Part shown: positions 25,701 to 39,600 of the stretch, piece after piece
Layout of the letters: the number at the start of each line of letters is the position of its first letter
Numbering within the stretch: the stretch's first letter is position 1
Source of the DNA: Diphasiastrum complanatum
Taxonomy: Eukaryota; Streptophyta; Lycopodiopsida; Lycopodiales; Lycopodiaceae
Reading direction: 5' to 3'
Length of the DNA stretch: 64,000 nucleotides
Assembly (NCBI GenBank): GCA_029204225.1
Contig: CM055097.1
Span: 1,347,414 to 1,411,413, forward strand
The notes under the pieces: model-generated
Told to the model about the DNA's origin: nothing
Databases searched by the model: none
Seen by the model: only the letters and a program-made list of their open reading frames with translations
Program-made: the position numbers and the translations under genes

Positions 25701-27559
25701 ATCACCCAGAAATCGATGGTCAGACCGAACGTGTCAACCAGTCGATGGAAGATATATTTCGCGCATACGTTTCCAGGCGACAAGCTGATTGGGAAAAGTA
25801 CCTCCCAATGGTTGAGTTCACATCCAATAGTATGAAGCATTCTGCCACTGGTTTTAGTCCTTCTATGCTCTTGTACGGCTCAGGATAGAGCCCAATTCTA
25901 CGCTAACCAAAGCTGCGCTCCTCGAGAATTTGAGATTGGTGATTGGGTGTATCTTAGAATCCCAAAAGACTCTAAGACACTTCGAACGGGGAAATGTCCG
26001 AAGTTATCTCCACGTTACAACGGTCCTTTCAAAGTTCTTAACAAGATTGGTAGGGTTGCGTATTGACTAGAACTCCCTGTTGGAACTAAGGTCCATCCTG
26101 TATTCCATGTGAATCATTCGAAGGAACGACTTGGTGGAAAAGATGACCTGATTCCCACAGATGATTTAGTGCTATTGGAGGATTTGACTGCTTTTACTCA
26201 TGAACCGGACCCGACGACATCAGTTGAGAAATCGTTTGATTTCTGAACATCTGATTCGTTGGAAAGGTAAGTTGGGGGAGGGAATATTATGTACCATAAC
26301 GATATGCCCTTCAGTGACGGCCTCGCAAGGGGCATGACACAGGTCTGGCGTTATCGACATGTTTGGGTGCCACGCGTCACCATCCTAGGTGGTCACGTGT
26401 TGCGTGCAGGATCGTGCTTGATGGGACCCACTATGCTATGCCTATATAGTGGTAAGGTTTCCCTCTTTCCATTCACTCAGTCTACTCGAGAGTTGGTGGA
26501 TGGAGAGCACGTGCATGAGCCAGGATGTATCTCCAGGCCAGGAGATGTATGCTAGGGAGAGCCGAGTGCGATGGTTGGTTGTATGGGACGCCAATTATAG
26601 TAGGAGGCTTTACTAGGCATGACTATGTCGATAGCTCCAGTGCATGGGGGTGGGTCGGTTGTGACCCTATGGATGGGCGGATACGGTGCGTTGTCACTGG
26701 TATGGGGTGTGCGGTAACCTTCAAGGCAATCAAAGATTCATGGGAGTTGTAACACTAGGATTCACCCTTAACTTAGAGTCATAGTTTTAGCTACTAAGGG
26801 TATCCCTTGACCCTTGGTCTTGTACCAACTACATTATGCTAGGCCTGTGTCTAATTACACTTAACTAAGCCCATCATGACCTTAGTCAACGAGGGATGTC
26901 GTAGGGCCATTTTGCAAAGATTCTCTAGAGTCGCAAACCTTGGACAACTATAAACATTTTGGAAGGGTACCTACCCCTATTTGGGTTAAATGATCTATGT
27001 GAAAGTGAATGTTGGTTGGGGGATCACCCTTGAGTTTTCTTCCAAAATTCATGTAGAGCCCCATTGAATGCAATTAACTCAAAGGTGATATATTTTTACT
27101 GATAGTTTTGCCATTTTGGTTAACGACTTAATTATAATAGGCTAATGTATAAAGCCTACCCTCAATTATAGGAAAAAGAATTTAAAAATCCCAATTTACA
27201 AGCAGTTTGGCTTGCTCAGTCACGACATTAATGTTTGACATGATGGGTGTTATGCAAAGTTGCAGGCCACGATCCGGAACGCGATCACGTTTCGAATCAC
27301 GTTTCGGGATTTCCCATTAGGGTTTCCTGGAACGCTTTTTTTTTTTGAAATTTCTTTAATGCCAATATGGGTATCAAATGGAAGGTTTTTTCAAGAGCAG
27401 TTCATTTATCAAGTTTGCCATCAATTTCAAGACCGTTGTCGTCCATTTTCGAAGCATTGCGTGATTTTCTACCATAAGTTATTTTTCACTATTATATCAT
27501 TTTCTACAGTATTGTGTGAAATGAAATCATGTGCAAACCAAAGCATTGAAAGCATACTG

Positions 27560-27629
<70 letters not shown>

Positions 27630-30600
27630 AAGTTTGTAGAAATTAGAATATGATAATTACCTACTGAAGTAGACCATGCTGGAAAAAAACCATATCGAAA
27701 CACAAACCGACAAGACACAATGTAAAAACGTGAAAATATATAATGTCGGACTCAAGGCCAAAAAAAAAAATAGAGTGGCGTCCGATAAATAATGTCTCAT
27801 AACAACTAACAACTAACAATCGTCCTCTAACTCAAAGTATGAGTCATCAGTGTCTGTGGAACTGCCAAACAAGGAGTCTGCAGATGACGCTGAGGGTGTC
27901 ATGTGTCGTGGTGAGCCTCTGCCTCTGCCTCTTCCTTGTCCCCTACCTCTCCCTCTCCCTCTCTCTCTCCCTCTTGCCCCCTCCTGGTTGGCTCCAACTG
28001 CTCCTCCTCTGCTACCCCCCTTCGGAACGTCTAGGTGCAGGAACGGCTGGCTCCTCTTGTGTCTCGGCATCGGGGTCTACGAATAAGTGCTGCATGTCTC
28101 CCCCCCCCTCATGCTCACCCTCATCCTCTACCTCTGTATCACCCTCATCCATCCACTCCTCCTCCTCGTACCCATGCCCAAATCCCTCTCCACGCCCCAA
28201 TATCTCATCATTTCCATCCTCTCCCATCTCCTGACGTCGAGCTGCTCTCCTGTGGTGTCGTGCAGACCGTGCCTCTGCATCTGCCTGCCTATGTAGCTGA
28301 TGATATATATCATCCTCGAGCTCCTCCTCCGTAGGTGGCACCCGAGGATCAGCAGCTGCCATATGTACCTTGCAGGAGTCAGGGTTCACACAAAAACAAA
28401 CGGGCATGGTTAGCAAGCTTATGCATTTGTCAAATAAGTTCATTAACGCAAGTACATCAAGCAATACCAATAAAGTCACTAACTCACCTCGATCAAGCGG
28501 TCACCCTGCATACGTGTGCGTCTCAACATGCATCCGTTGGTGTTCACGAACACCAACCGCCTGCACTGCTCAATGGAGAGTCTATTTCTTTTCTTCGTGT
28601 GATAGGTGGCCCATACACTCCAGTTTCGCTCACAGGCGGAAGCTGAACAGTCCTGTGCAAGGACCCTCTTTGCCAGTCGCTGAAGGTCAGGCGTACTGCG
28701 GCCATGAAAGCTCCACCATGTGACAGGCACCAACTAGTCATCTCTGAGCTTACACTGCTCTCGATCAAAAGGATACAGGCCTCGCTTGAACTTGACTATG
28801 TCTCACTCTATGTTCCCCAGAGTCGTGCCTGTTGGCAAAGGAAATAGAACACGTGTCAGGCCACAAATGAAAGCATATGCTAATGTAAACAACTACACTA
28901 GCTAGAATATTTACAATACCTGCGCCGGGCCATACACACTCGGTGCACTCCACCCATCCTCGGTGGAGCTCCATTTTGCCAGGACGTCTGGTAGAGCGCC
29001 ACAATGGGTGAGCATGTGGGCCACTGCATGGATGGGTCTGTGGAAGTAGTCCCACCTCGCCTCCCAAAATGTGAGGAGCTCGTTCCTGCGCAAGTGACAT
29101 TGCAAATGGTTAGGCATCTTTGAAAGCATGAGAGCAAAGTGAAACTGAAATAAGAAAGTGATAGGAGACGTACCTATCCTCCTCCAAGCCACATCTGTGA
29201 AGCGCCTTGCCGATGTGGTCCATGAACTCGTATATGAGACCGAGAGTGCACCCCTCTCGGTCTACTAGGCGCAGCACATAGAAGACAAGTCGAAGAACCT
29301 CTACAATCTCACTCGACCATGTCCAGAAGTTGTCTCTAAAGACTATGGCTTGGAAAAACACTGCCTCTATCGTGCAATTCATGAACTCATCAAATGTCTC
29401 ACTGGATACCATCCTCCGCAAATGATCTCGCAAGACGCAGTCGCTCGAGAACCAGGAAAAAGAAGGCAAAGCGAGTGGGTGCTGGCTTCTTTAGGTCCAG
29501 CCGAGAGAAGGTACGGAACAATGCCAGCACGCGCCTCTTTTTGGTGACGAACTTCACTATGCGCATGGCCTGAGAGGTGAGCTGCAAGACAAACATTAAA
29601 CCAAAAACTGTTAGAAGCTAAAAGAGGTTAGGGGCCTAGAACAATTGACAAGTGAAAAATGCTTTACAAAGGGATGAAAATTGTACCTTGCGAATCCATG
29701 GAAGTGCAACCATGTCCTGAATGAGAAGGTCGATGCAATGTGCAGCACACGGGGTCCACACAATACTCGGGTGCTCCCTCATCACCATCTCTCTCATCAG
29801 TCTGCAGTTCGAGCCGTTGTCTGTGACAACTTGAACCACGTGCTTTGCCCCAATCTCCTGCACTACAGAGATGACTGCCTCATAGATGAACTCGGCTGTG
29901 ATGGCTCCACCAGCTCAAGTAGCATCCATGCCTTGTAGGAAGACTGTGCCAAGTGGGCAAGACACTAGGATATTGACGATAGATCGCCGACGAGTGTCAG
30001 TCCATCCATCGCTCAATATCGAGCATCCATAGCTGCAAAATACAACATTTCTTAGACGTGTGCACTTGCAAACATTGTGGTAATTTGTAGAGTGAAACAA
30101 ATCAAGTGGTAAAGAGTAGCAAAAAATTCTTATGTCTGCCACGTTGTGCGGATGGAGCTCAGCTCCCATGTGATGGTCTCCTCCTCCTGTCGTAGCATGG
30201 TCGTGCGCAATGCCTCTCTCCTCGGAGGCCTCCATGAGGAATGAGCTGCTGTGATCTGAAGGCAAGTGTCCCTAAAGATCCAAGTGTCTACAACAACAAA
30301 AGGATTGCCACACTCATAGAACAGCTGGCCAATCCGTCGGGTACACAGGGCATGATGATGTCTCTGCCACGCACCTCGGTCCAAGGTCTGCTGCCTAGCC
30401 CTAACCGCTCTTTGCTGCACAAAGGACGCTCCTGGTCTAGAACGCCCACCAGAAACAACAGATGGGCGTGCTGAAGGTGTGTATGCTGACTATGGAGCAT
30501 CGCCTGTTGCATTGCTGCGGTCCCCTGTGGCATGATCTGGCTCTGTAAATGGTGCGTCAACAGCTGACGACGACGCTGGACGAGATGGACCTGCTGCTGA

Positions 30601-33600
30601 AGGAACAACTGGAGGAGAGGCTGCATGTGTGCTGGTAGCTCTAGGAACATCTCCCCCCATGTGACTAGGCCTTGCCTCTGCATCTGCTCTAGACCCTACA
30701 CCTGTACCATGAACTGAACCTGCTCTAGTCCGTGCTTCTGTCACTGACCCATGAACAACACTCTGAGATGGTCTCAAAGGCACAAGAGATGTATCGTCAC
30801 GCCCGTATGTGTCCATCAATCTCTCCACCTCTGCATCTGATATGCGAGGGCAAATGGATATGCCCATCCCCCGCCCATCTGGCCTGGTGAGTCATAGCAA
30901 ATGGGCCGTAACCCTGGTAAGAGAACCAGTAGAGATGCCGTCACAATGTAGGCATCTCCATCTGTGGGCACCAGATCTCTGGTGCGTAGCCACATCCCCC
31001 TCTATCAACTCTACCTCTGACCAAATGCCTCTACCAAGGACCGACATCGTGTGAATCTGTCAATGTATCAGATCGTGTGACTCAGACCTGCAAAAGAGGA
31101 AGCAAACAATCACATGTCAGTATTCTGTTGGTAGCAACAACATTCAGATTGATGTGAATATCAATTGCTTACAAGTTACAACAACCCCAAATTCTAAAAC
31201 GCATGTGATTTGGGCATGCCACCGAAAACTTTCTCTACAAGCGATAAAAACCGAGACTAACAAACAGCACAAGCATGTTTGTGGGCATGAAGAAACTCAG
31301 TTTAGCCTAAAATGCACCTCAATCAGATGATTATAAGCTAGTTTGCAAAAAGAGTCAAAAACACACGGAAAAGGGGTTGCATGGCTAGTGTATGCATGAG
31401 ATTCATATCTTTGGATACAAGAAAAATGGGAAAAACTAACAACATGAGCATGTCTATGGGGTTCAATACAGATGATTTGAAACCAAAAAGCACTTCATTA
31501 CGTTACCTACAACTCATTCTATGAGGTACCAAGGTTTGAACTAGTGTCCATAAGCCCTTGAGCCATGCGGAAATGTAAGTGATCTATGACATGCAAAGAA
31601 GGTAGTTTGCTCAACATTTAATGTTAATCAAGATTAAGTTAGATTTACTCATCAATGAATCATCCAAGTTATTTGTGATTACATTAAAACTTACGTAAAA
31701 TCGTTTTGGAGACAAACGCCACCACCTCGTCGCTTCCACCGACTTGATCACGCACAAATCGATGCTCCACGCAGCCCACAATCCACCATCACCTCCTCAC
31801 CTTTGCTCTCTCTCACTCTCCAACTCTCACAAGCCAAATTTTTTTATGTGGGCTGCGGGCTGCCTGCTCGCGGCCCACATAAAAAAATTTGAAATTTTAT
31901 TCACGTTCCGGGACAGCGTTTCTCGTGATACGGATCCTTCCGGATCGTGATCCGCTGCAACACAGGCGTTATGTCACGCATTTAAGCTCTTTAGTGTTTG
32001 CAAAGCATATGATGATGACCACTCCATACATAGCAGAAATAGTTTTAAGATGTGAGAACTCAAGTGACTGCACTCGTTTGCAACTTGTGCAAGATGGACA
32101 TTACTCGAGCATCTTTTGGACTCTGGAGCACGAGCCATCGGAAAGATCTAGAGATTGATTAGACTTGCAAGCGAGACCTCGCTCGAGGTGTAATTGGCTT
32201 GGTCTCTTGGTTGCCTATTGTGACACATGGGGTCATTTTCACATTGTTATCTGTCTATTTTAATCATAGATGCACCGCGATTCTGAATCGCGATTCAGAA
32301 TCGCGTTTCGGGTTTTTCAGCGAATCGTGCAGAATCGATTTTTTTTTTTTGAAATTTTTTTAGGCAATATGGGTATCAGATGAAAGCTCTGATTGAGAGC
32401 ATTATGGCTGTGTAGTTTGCCAACTGTTTCGGGTACAGGATGGTCCAGTTTAGGTGTATTAACTCCCAGGCTCTCTGATTCTCCCTCTCCCTCCCAGGCC
32501 TGAAATGCACAAATTTTATTTTATTTTTCAACGATTTTTGAAAACGATTCTTTGCAGCGAGTCGCGATTCGCGAATCGCAAAACCAGCGAATCGCGATTC
32601 GCGAATCGCAAAACCAGCGAATCGCGATTCGCGAATCGCAAAACCAGCGAATCGCGATTCGCTGCATCTATGATTTTAATATTAGCAATTAATAAGGTTT
32701 TAGTTTATTTGGTAATATGGAACTGCTGCATCGCACTTTCTGTATGTTATTGGATCTAAGCATTAACCTTGAACAATTTGCCATGTTCAAAGCTACTATA
32801 CATGCTTGCAGCTGGCCAACCCATCTATTGGGTGCATGCAAGTAATCATATGGACTTCATCACTTAGAATATTAGGTGTTTTGCTATTATTGATCAAATA
32901 TCTATTACTTTGTTTCAAAACAATTTTGAGGAGCTCTTTAGTTTTCAATCTTCGTAAGTTATGACTTATCACACTCAACATTTGTGATTCAGGATAATAT
33001 GACCACTAATGTTTTTTGAATCTTTCTTAAAAGCTAAAATGTAAAGTGTAAAGTCACCAATGAATCATCAGTAAATTTACTATTGAGTATTTTCAAAGAG
33101 CGTTTGTGAACTCAATCTTCTAAAGGTATAAGTTATAGCACTAGCTGCATTGAAGGCAGTGGCCTTTGAGCACTCAACGTTGAGCATATTTTATGAGTCA
33201 TCGATAAGGACTTTGGAGTGAAGACTAAAGAGATAGGATGCAATAATATATTCTACATTATACAGAGTTGCAATTACATGTGAAAGTTTAAATGATATAA
33301 CTAGCATTTTTTTATGGTACGATAAATGCTCAGAGTAAAACCAGCCAAAATATAAAAGCCTAAAATGATTTGATAGGTGGCCTAGCCAATTCAAATGCGA
33401 CTTAAACCACAGATTCACTCCAGCCCATGGAACATTGGTTGCATAAATGGTGGAATTGTTAAGCAAATATCCAGTGCCATGTAGATTAGGTTTATTCAGG
33501 GCACATTCCATGTAGGTGAAGAGACACAAGTGATGTCTCATGTTTCAAGCTGTACACTAAGTATCCAAGACTAGGTAATAGAAACAAAAAATCAAAGGGA

Positions 33601-33620
33601 ATTGGTGTCCCCGAAAACCC

Positions 33621-33687
<67 letters not shown>

Positions 33688-36600
33688 CTGTAATACACCT
33701 CAAGGTATGTGAAACCAATTTGTACATTTCAGGTTGTATGGATCAGCAGGAGTGAGAACATCTCCTGAAGATGGGCTTAAAATGTTTGCTCAATGTGAAG
33801 TTTGGTCTATGAATGAGGTTTGTTGCCTGTGCAGAATTTGCAGTGGAAGAAGGAGGAATGTCGGTGGATGTATTACAGAAAGCTTTCCTTGCAACTGAAG
33901 ACGGCTTTATGGAACTTGTGGCTAGTGCTTGGCAGACAAAACCTCAACTTGCTGCAGTTGGTTCTTGCTGTCTGGTGGGGGTGATATGGGGTGGGCAACT
34001 CTATGTGGCAAATTTAGGGGATTCCAGAGCTGTCCTTGCAAGTGTGGCTCCAGCTGATGGAACACTTTCAGCCATGCAACTGTCAACCGAGCACAATGCA
34101 AGCATTGAGTCTGTACGTGAAGAACTTAAGATGTTGCATCCTGAGGATCCTCAGATAGTTGTTTTGAGACATGGGGTTTGGCGAGTGAAGGGGATCATTC
34201 AGGTAAGATTTTCATATTTATCACCAATCAGTCAGGTTTCTTTGGAGGAAAGTTCTGTTTTCCAACTTTGTAATTCTTATGGTAACCCTTATGCTTGTAA
34301 GGACAGTGAAGTAGCATACATAATCATTTGAGATACAGTGCTTAACGACACTTTTACTGTGCTCTTTGTGAGTTCTATGATTCTCTCCTAGGTAAGTATA
34401 CTAGTCTTCATCATAATCTAAACAAAAGGAAGTGATGTATTTTAAATTTCTAACCTTTACAAACCAGATTTACTATGAGTGATAGATGAACTGCTTCATT
34501 AAAGTTAAATAGATAATTCTAATCCTGCTGATAGTATACTCCAGTATTGAGATATGTAGTTGTTAGCTGATTGCTACGAGCACATGGGCACATTCTTTTT
34601 CATGCAAGTCGCCAGTCTTTGAAGAGTATTATTGAGTAGTAGCTGCACAGAAAAGTTTGTCTATCTGTTAGTTAAAATTTTATGGACCATGAGTGAACAT
34701 AGCCTTCTCATCTCATGACTTGTAAAATTCTTAAACTCTACGCCGAATTTTCTAATATTAGCTCTATTGCAAACTCACAATCTTAGAACTGTATATTGTG
34801 GATGATTTAAAAATTTGGCCTACCTTTTTAACTCAGTATGCTAGCATAATTTGATCTACTTTACCTGTAATAAAATTCACAATGGTTTAAATATATTTGG
34901 CAGTAGACCCTTTATCCTACTTTTTTTATTCAATATTCTGTCATGAATGAAATTTTGAACGTGCACCGATAAGTACCAAAAGTTTCAAACAATGGAATTG
35001 GATCCCTTCCTATGATTTTCCTGATTTCGGTTTGCACTCTTATAACTTAATCATGAGATGCATTATTGCATCATAAAAAGGAGAGCTGTAGATTGTGGTT
35101 TGATCTCAGAAACCCACCCGTTCCAAGGTTTTGGGGACGCTAACAAAGCTTTCTTTTTTTCATTTCCTTTTCTGCCTCCCATGATTTGTCTCAGTCGTGA
35201 CTAGTGAATCCAACAGTGATCTTTGCAATAAGTGCGTACTCTGGAATCAGGTCAGTACTGTGATGTTTTTCATAGTGAATCATGCATCCATCACCATTTT
35301 TGCAAAAAACACTATGGAAAGTATTGCCATGTTATTCGCAGCAAATCATGCAGCCATTGCCATTTTTGCAAAAATTCAGATGTACGTCAGTTTATTGCCA
35401 AGTCCAATTGAAGATGGCCGTCAGTTTTCAAGCCAAAACCAAATGCGAGTCAGTTTGTTGTTCGTTGACTCCTACAGGGTCAGTTCTGGAATGCGCAACA
35501 ATGGATCTGATGCATCATATATGATTAGCTGGTTCAATGATTCCCATTTGTGTAAAACTTTTACCATGACAATTTCCTTATGACTGTTTGGGCTGTATGT
35601 AAGTTGTTCTCAATATAGGCCATTCCAAGAAAATAAAACAATGCAATGGGAGATTGGGAGTCAACCCAATCAGCCACATGAGAGGAATGGGAAGAAAGTA
35701 CAACATGTCTTCCTCCTAAGCTAAAGGGCATGGACTTGGTCGTGGATAGTGGGTGTGGCCAAACTAGAAAGATCAATCACAAGAGAATTTCAAACGATAG
35801 ACTTTAATCAAAGGCAATTGCACCTTTTGTAGGTATGCCAACAACAAATTTGGACGGTCTGTCTCGTACGAGAGCCCTATTGGCAATTGCATGATGAAAC
35901 CACATTGATTTGACACATTTTGCTCTGATGTGTTTATTTGACTGTACTCAAATAGGACTTACATCTAGCTAGAGAGCTGGAGAATTTTGTTTGGAAAATG
36001 TTTTGAAGGATTTGACTACAAATATGCTAAGAGGCTTGTTGGCTAGAAGAAATGAGTAGCTCGAGGTTGAATGTATTCCAAGTGCAAGTATGGTATGTAG
36101 TGATAGACCAGTAGGATTGGTGCCTAGATGGAATTTGAAGCAAAGATTGGGCTCATTTCAAGGGCGAGATTGGTGTGTTTGCCTCCTAGAAGGATGAGTT
36201 TGGGAGAGGAACTCAAGGAGTTAAAAAAGAGGGTTATACTTGACGTACTTTGAGAATTTTATTGTCTTGGACTTGAGGTTAGTATGTAAATTGGTAGTGA
36301 CTAGGATCACCAATTGGATTGGCATGGAATCTGTGCATTTGTGTGGTATAGTCCCTACTCCAATTGAAATGGGATCTCTAGCAAGATGTTAGATGATATC
36401 CACTAGTGGGATGCCAAGATGTGATCCGTATCTTATGCTTTGTGTGAGTAGGAGTGAGGCTTGGGTGGATTGGGCTGAATCCTTCCAAGTCATCAATAGA
36501 CCTCAAAATTGTTAAAAGTGCTAAAGAAGTATCTCAGGTTGGGATATATATGTATAACAAGAAAAGAAGCTATATAAGATTGGCATAGAGATGATGGAGG

Positions 36601-39600
36601 GTGTCTGGTTCAAAGAAGCCAAACTTTTTTTTTGTTGGGAGTATGGTTGAGACCTGTGTAGATAAGTTAGCTCCAATCAGCCTTCAAAGTATGCAATTCA
36701 TATTGCAGATTTATTAAGGTTCACTTCAAGGTAACTACTCACTTGTTGGATCAGCTACATAATAGTAGCACAGTGATGCATGGCTTTAAGTCCAGGGAAA
36801 GATTGAGGCCTTCAGGAAGGTAGTTAATCCCATTGAGGGATGCAAGTGGCAATGGGGAGCAAGCTGCGCACTCTTGTTCTATAAAACTGTGCTACACACG
36901 AGCAAGAGATGTACATGGTCGTCTATACACTTAGAGGTGTGGTGGCATTACTGGCACTGTGTAGGATTGTGTTTCTACATTGGTTGAGAGTGACTAAGCT
37001 AGTTGGACCAAGTTGATGCAAGAGTAAATTGGAATTCCGGTATTGGAGAATGAATGTAAGGAAAGACAATGTGGTAGCTGATGCAATATCTCATAGATGG
37101 GCATTACTGTGATGGACATTCATCTTAAGGAGATTAAAGTAACTCAACAACAAAAGAACCACATTGCAAGTGTGTGTGGCATGGCCTCCACCACGGAACT
37201 TTGAAGGGTCATGCAGGGCAGTTAGCTCTAGTTGTTGCTTGCATGGAGGCACAAGCCTTAGTTGCATACACCAAGTTGGAAGGTATGCTAAGAGAAACAA
37301 TTTTGAGTTTGTAAGTTGAGTGAAATGTGGTATAATTGGAATTTTCTTATAAACTGTTTATTTATGAATGATTTGAAATTTTGGGAACAACCCTCTCTAC
37401 GGAATTTGGAACACTGCCATACACCATTACTGGACAAGGATCTTGAAGAAAAATATTCTGTGTAGTCATTATGGACAAGAAGGATGGTCTTGGATAACCC
37501 TATTGTCATAAATAAATAACTGATTGTATCAGGTAATATATGATGAAAGCATGTATTTGGAAGTAAGAACTTTTATTTCTGCTGGTTGACTGTTGGCCAT
37601 TGACCGTTGGCCAAGCAAGAAAGGTAGAAGAAACAAGATCTGTCTTGTATCGCTAAAATAATATTAGATACAAGCCTCAAGGAAGTCCTAGAAAAGTTAG
37701 TTAGGTAGAAATAAGAGTACTATTTCTGGGTGTGCTTGTGTGCATTTGTTTAAATGTACATAAACCCAAAAAAACCTCAGAAAAACACAAAGTTTTCAAG
37801 AGTTTACCTTTTGAAATATGTACTTTTTTTAACACTAGAAACCCAAAAAAACCTAAACCTATGTAAAAAAATCAATTAAAATAAACTGATCTAGGAAACC
37901 CTACTAGGGAGTCTCCAATTGTGTTCCAGAATGTGGGCTGCATCTATGATATACGTATACATTTATTTGTACAATACGAAATTTGTTCTGATGATGAAAT
38001 GTAAGTTGAAAATCACAATGTGTTCTTGAAACTGAAGAGAAATTAACAGCAAAGAATTCACTTAGCTATGCTAATTCTACCCTCAATAAATTACCTACAT
38101 GGATGGGGCCCGACAAGGCCATTTATAGTATGACTACTAGCTAGGGGTGTGAGTCCAAAAAGGACAATGGATTCCAAATTAAGCCCCAAATATGACTGTA
38201 TGTCAATACAGATAATCAGTAAACGATGGGTCCATAAGTGAAAAATAAGCAATGAAGACCTAAATTCTAGCATACATGGCTGAATATTGTCAATGGGGGA
38301 CTGTGGCCCAAGCAGCTATATCTTGTCCTCTGTGTGAGAGTTGAAGTGAAGAGAGGCAACATCAACACTGAACAAATGCCTGCCCTAAAAGCACAGGAAG
38401 TCCATATTAGACATGCTTTGTCTCCTAGATACTCTTACTGATAGGTCTTTCCATGCCTAGACAATGGCTCTCTCCTGATGCTAATGTCGTGCCTGAATGA
38501 TAGCCATAGGAATGCAAGGCAACATGTGAAGTGAATGTAGCAAAAGACCAAAGCAATGAAATCTTACATGCATGGGATTTTGATGGTCCTCTGCAATAAA
38601 CAACCGCAATCAATGATGTTGTGTTTGCATTACTGCTCCCTTTTTCCAAGATTAATCACCATTGCTACAGATCTAGGTGCCCTCTAAGGGCATCTAAGAG
38701 TGTATGGAGAAAATGAGTTGGAGAGGAAGTGAAGTTATGCCTTGAACACACCTCGAACAAACACACCAAGGGATGCAAAAGAGCAACTTTTCTACTTGCT
38801 ATTTGATTTATAGAGGGCCTGAGACAGATATAATGGCTCACTGGGGACACATGTTCAGCAGAAGAGGATTGATACAGAAACGATAGAGGCTTCTTGGCAA
38901 TGTATTTCTTGATGCTATATCAATAAGGAAAGTGAGTCATTGTGGGGATTGAAGGTCATAAAAGTGGCATCCAGTTTCTGTCTGCTTTACCAAAGTGCTT
39001 GTTTGACAATGATTAGAGATATCAGCAACTTTGATGTAGAGCATTAAGGTGATATGTTCCTTTTCTGTAAGTACTCTTGAGGGTGCAAGGAAGAACTACG
39101 CACACCACAAAGTAAAATACTAGAAACTTCTCTTTCTAGAAATTTCTAAAGGCAGGTGTTCTCTCTCTAGAAATTTCTAAAAGCACATGTCATTTCCAAC
39201 CCTCTTGAACTGCATTTCAAATGCCCGTCAAATATGTTTTAGGGCAAACGTGGACCAATGAGAATAGACAAAACACGTTTTGTCTATCATTGCCCACATT
39301 CTTGCATTCTTTAAAGCATGCATGCTAAGTTCATCATTCATCATTTACTGAAAAATATTGCATTTGAGGTCCCTGTGGCATATTTGAATTTGTAGTGGCA
39401 TATTTTCTAGGTATTCTTTTGATGTGTGTTGGTCATTTCTGTAGCTTAGCATATTTAAATCCTTTTGCTCTACATGCCTACATGTAAAACCCTTCAGCCT
39501 TGCTCCTTTTCATGTGAAACAAGTGTGAAATTGAAAACGTGCAACTTGCAACATATTTGTATCTGTGTTGCAGCGGATCGCGATCCGGATCGAACGTTCC

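Larger units (their letters stand above)
21690..26754 (+). mobile_element. Gypsy-1: decayed Ty3/Gypsy element split by a younger chromovirus
   Basis: The 5' part (RT, 21690-22127) and the 3' part (RT end, integrase, 3' LTR, 25267-26754) become continuous when 22128-25266 is removed: the RT strand ..FLVVF continues as LDNILIYS. The 5' LTR, gag and protease are absent, and RT thumb plus RNase H are deleted between 25480 and 25490. It runs in the same direction as the PP2C gene. Confidence 0.85.
27255..31965 (-). mobile_element. hAT transposon with both ends and target duplication
   Basis: Ends read CAAAGTTGCAGGCCACGATC on the left and, on the complement of the right end, CTGTGTTGCAGCGGATCACG, sharing GTTGCAG and CACGATCCGG. 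Flanks gtgttatg (27247-27254) and gcgttatg (31966-31973) are an 8-bp target duplication with one mismatch, the hAT signature. Total 4711 bp. The transposase gene inside (27813-31047, minus strand) has several stops, so this copy is dead but structurally complete. Confidence 0.92.
19722..33834 (+). other. PP2C intron 1, 14.1 kb, largely transposons
   Basis: Bounded by gtaag and gcag. From left to right it contains a LINE fragment, a foldback MITE, a Gypsy element split by a second chromovirus, a 4.7-kb hAT, a 408-bp hAT-like MITE and a GA tract 150 bp before exon 2. Segments 19722-20490, 21060-21290 and 32681-33620 show nothing I can name. Confidence 0.9.

Noticed and set aside
27839-28646. 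Plus-strand frames of 70-131 codons
   Set aside because: They are antisense shadows of the last exons of the hAT transposase, where the RGRGRG tail reads as PLPLPL on the other strand.
32505-32759. Frame with repeated [10 protein letters not shown], and a CRISPR-like periodicity
   Set aside because: It is the 30-bp tandem array of a MITE; units are contiguous without unique spacers, so it is neither a protein nor a CRISPR array.
35197-35583. 128-codon plus-strand frame in PP2C intron 2
   Set aside because: Contains an internal duplicated phrase ([11 protein letters not shown] / [11 protein letters not shown]) but no known domain; no sign of a splice structure or conservation. Kept as unexplained repeat-like intron sequence.
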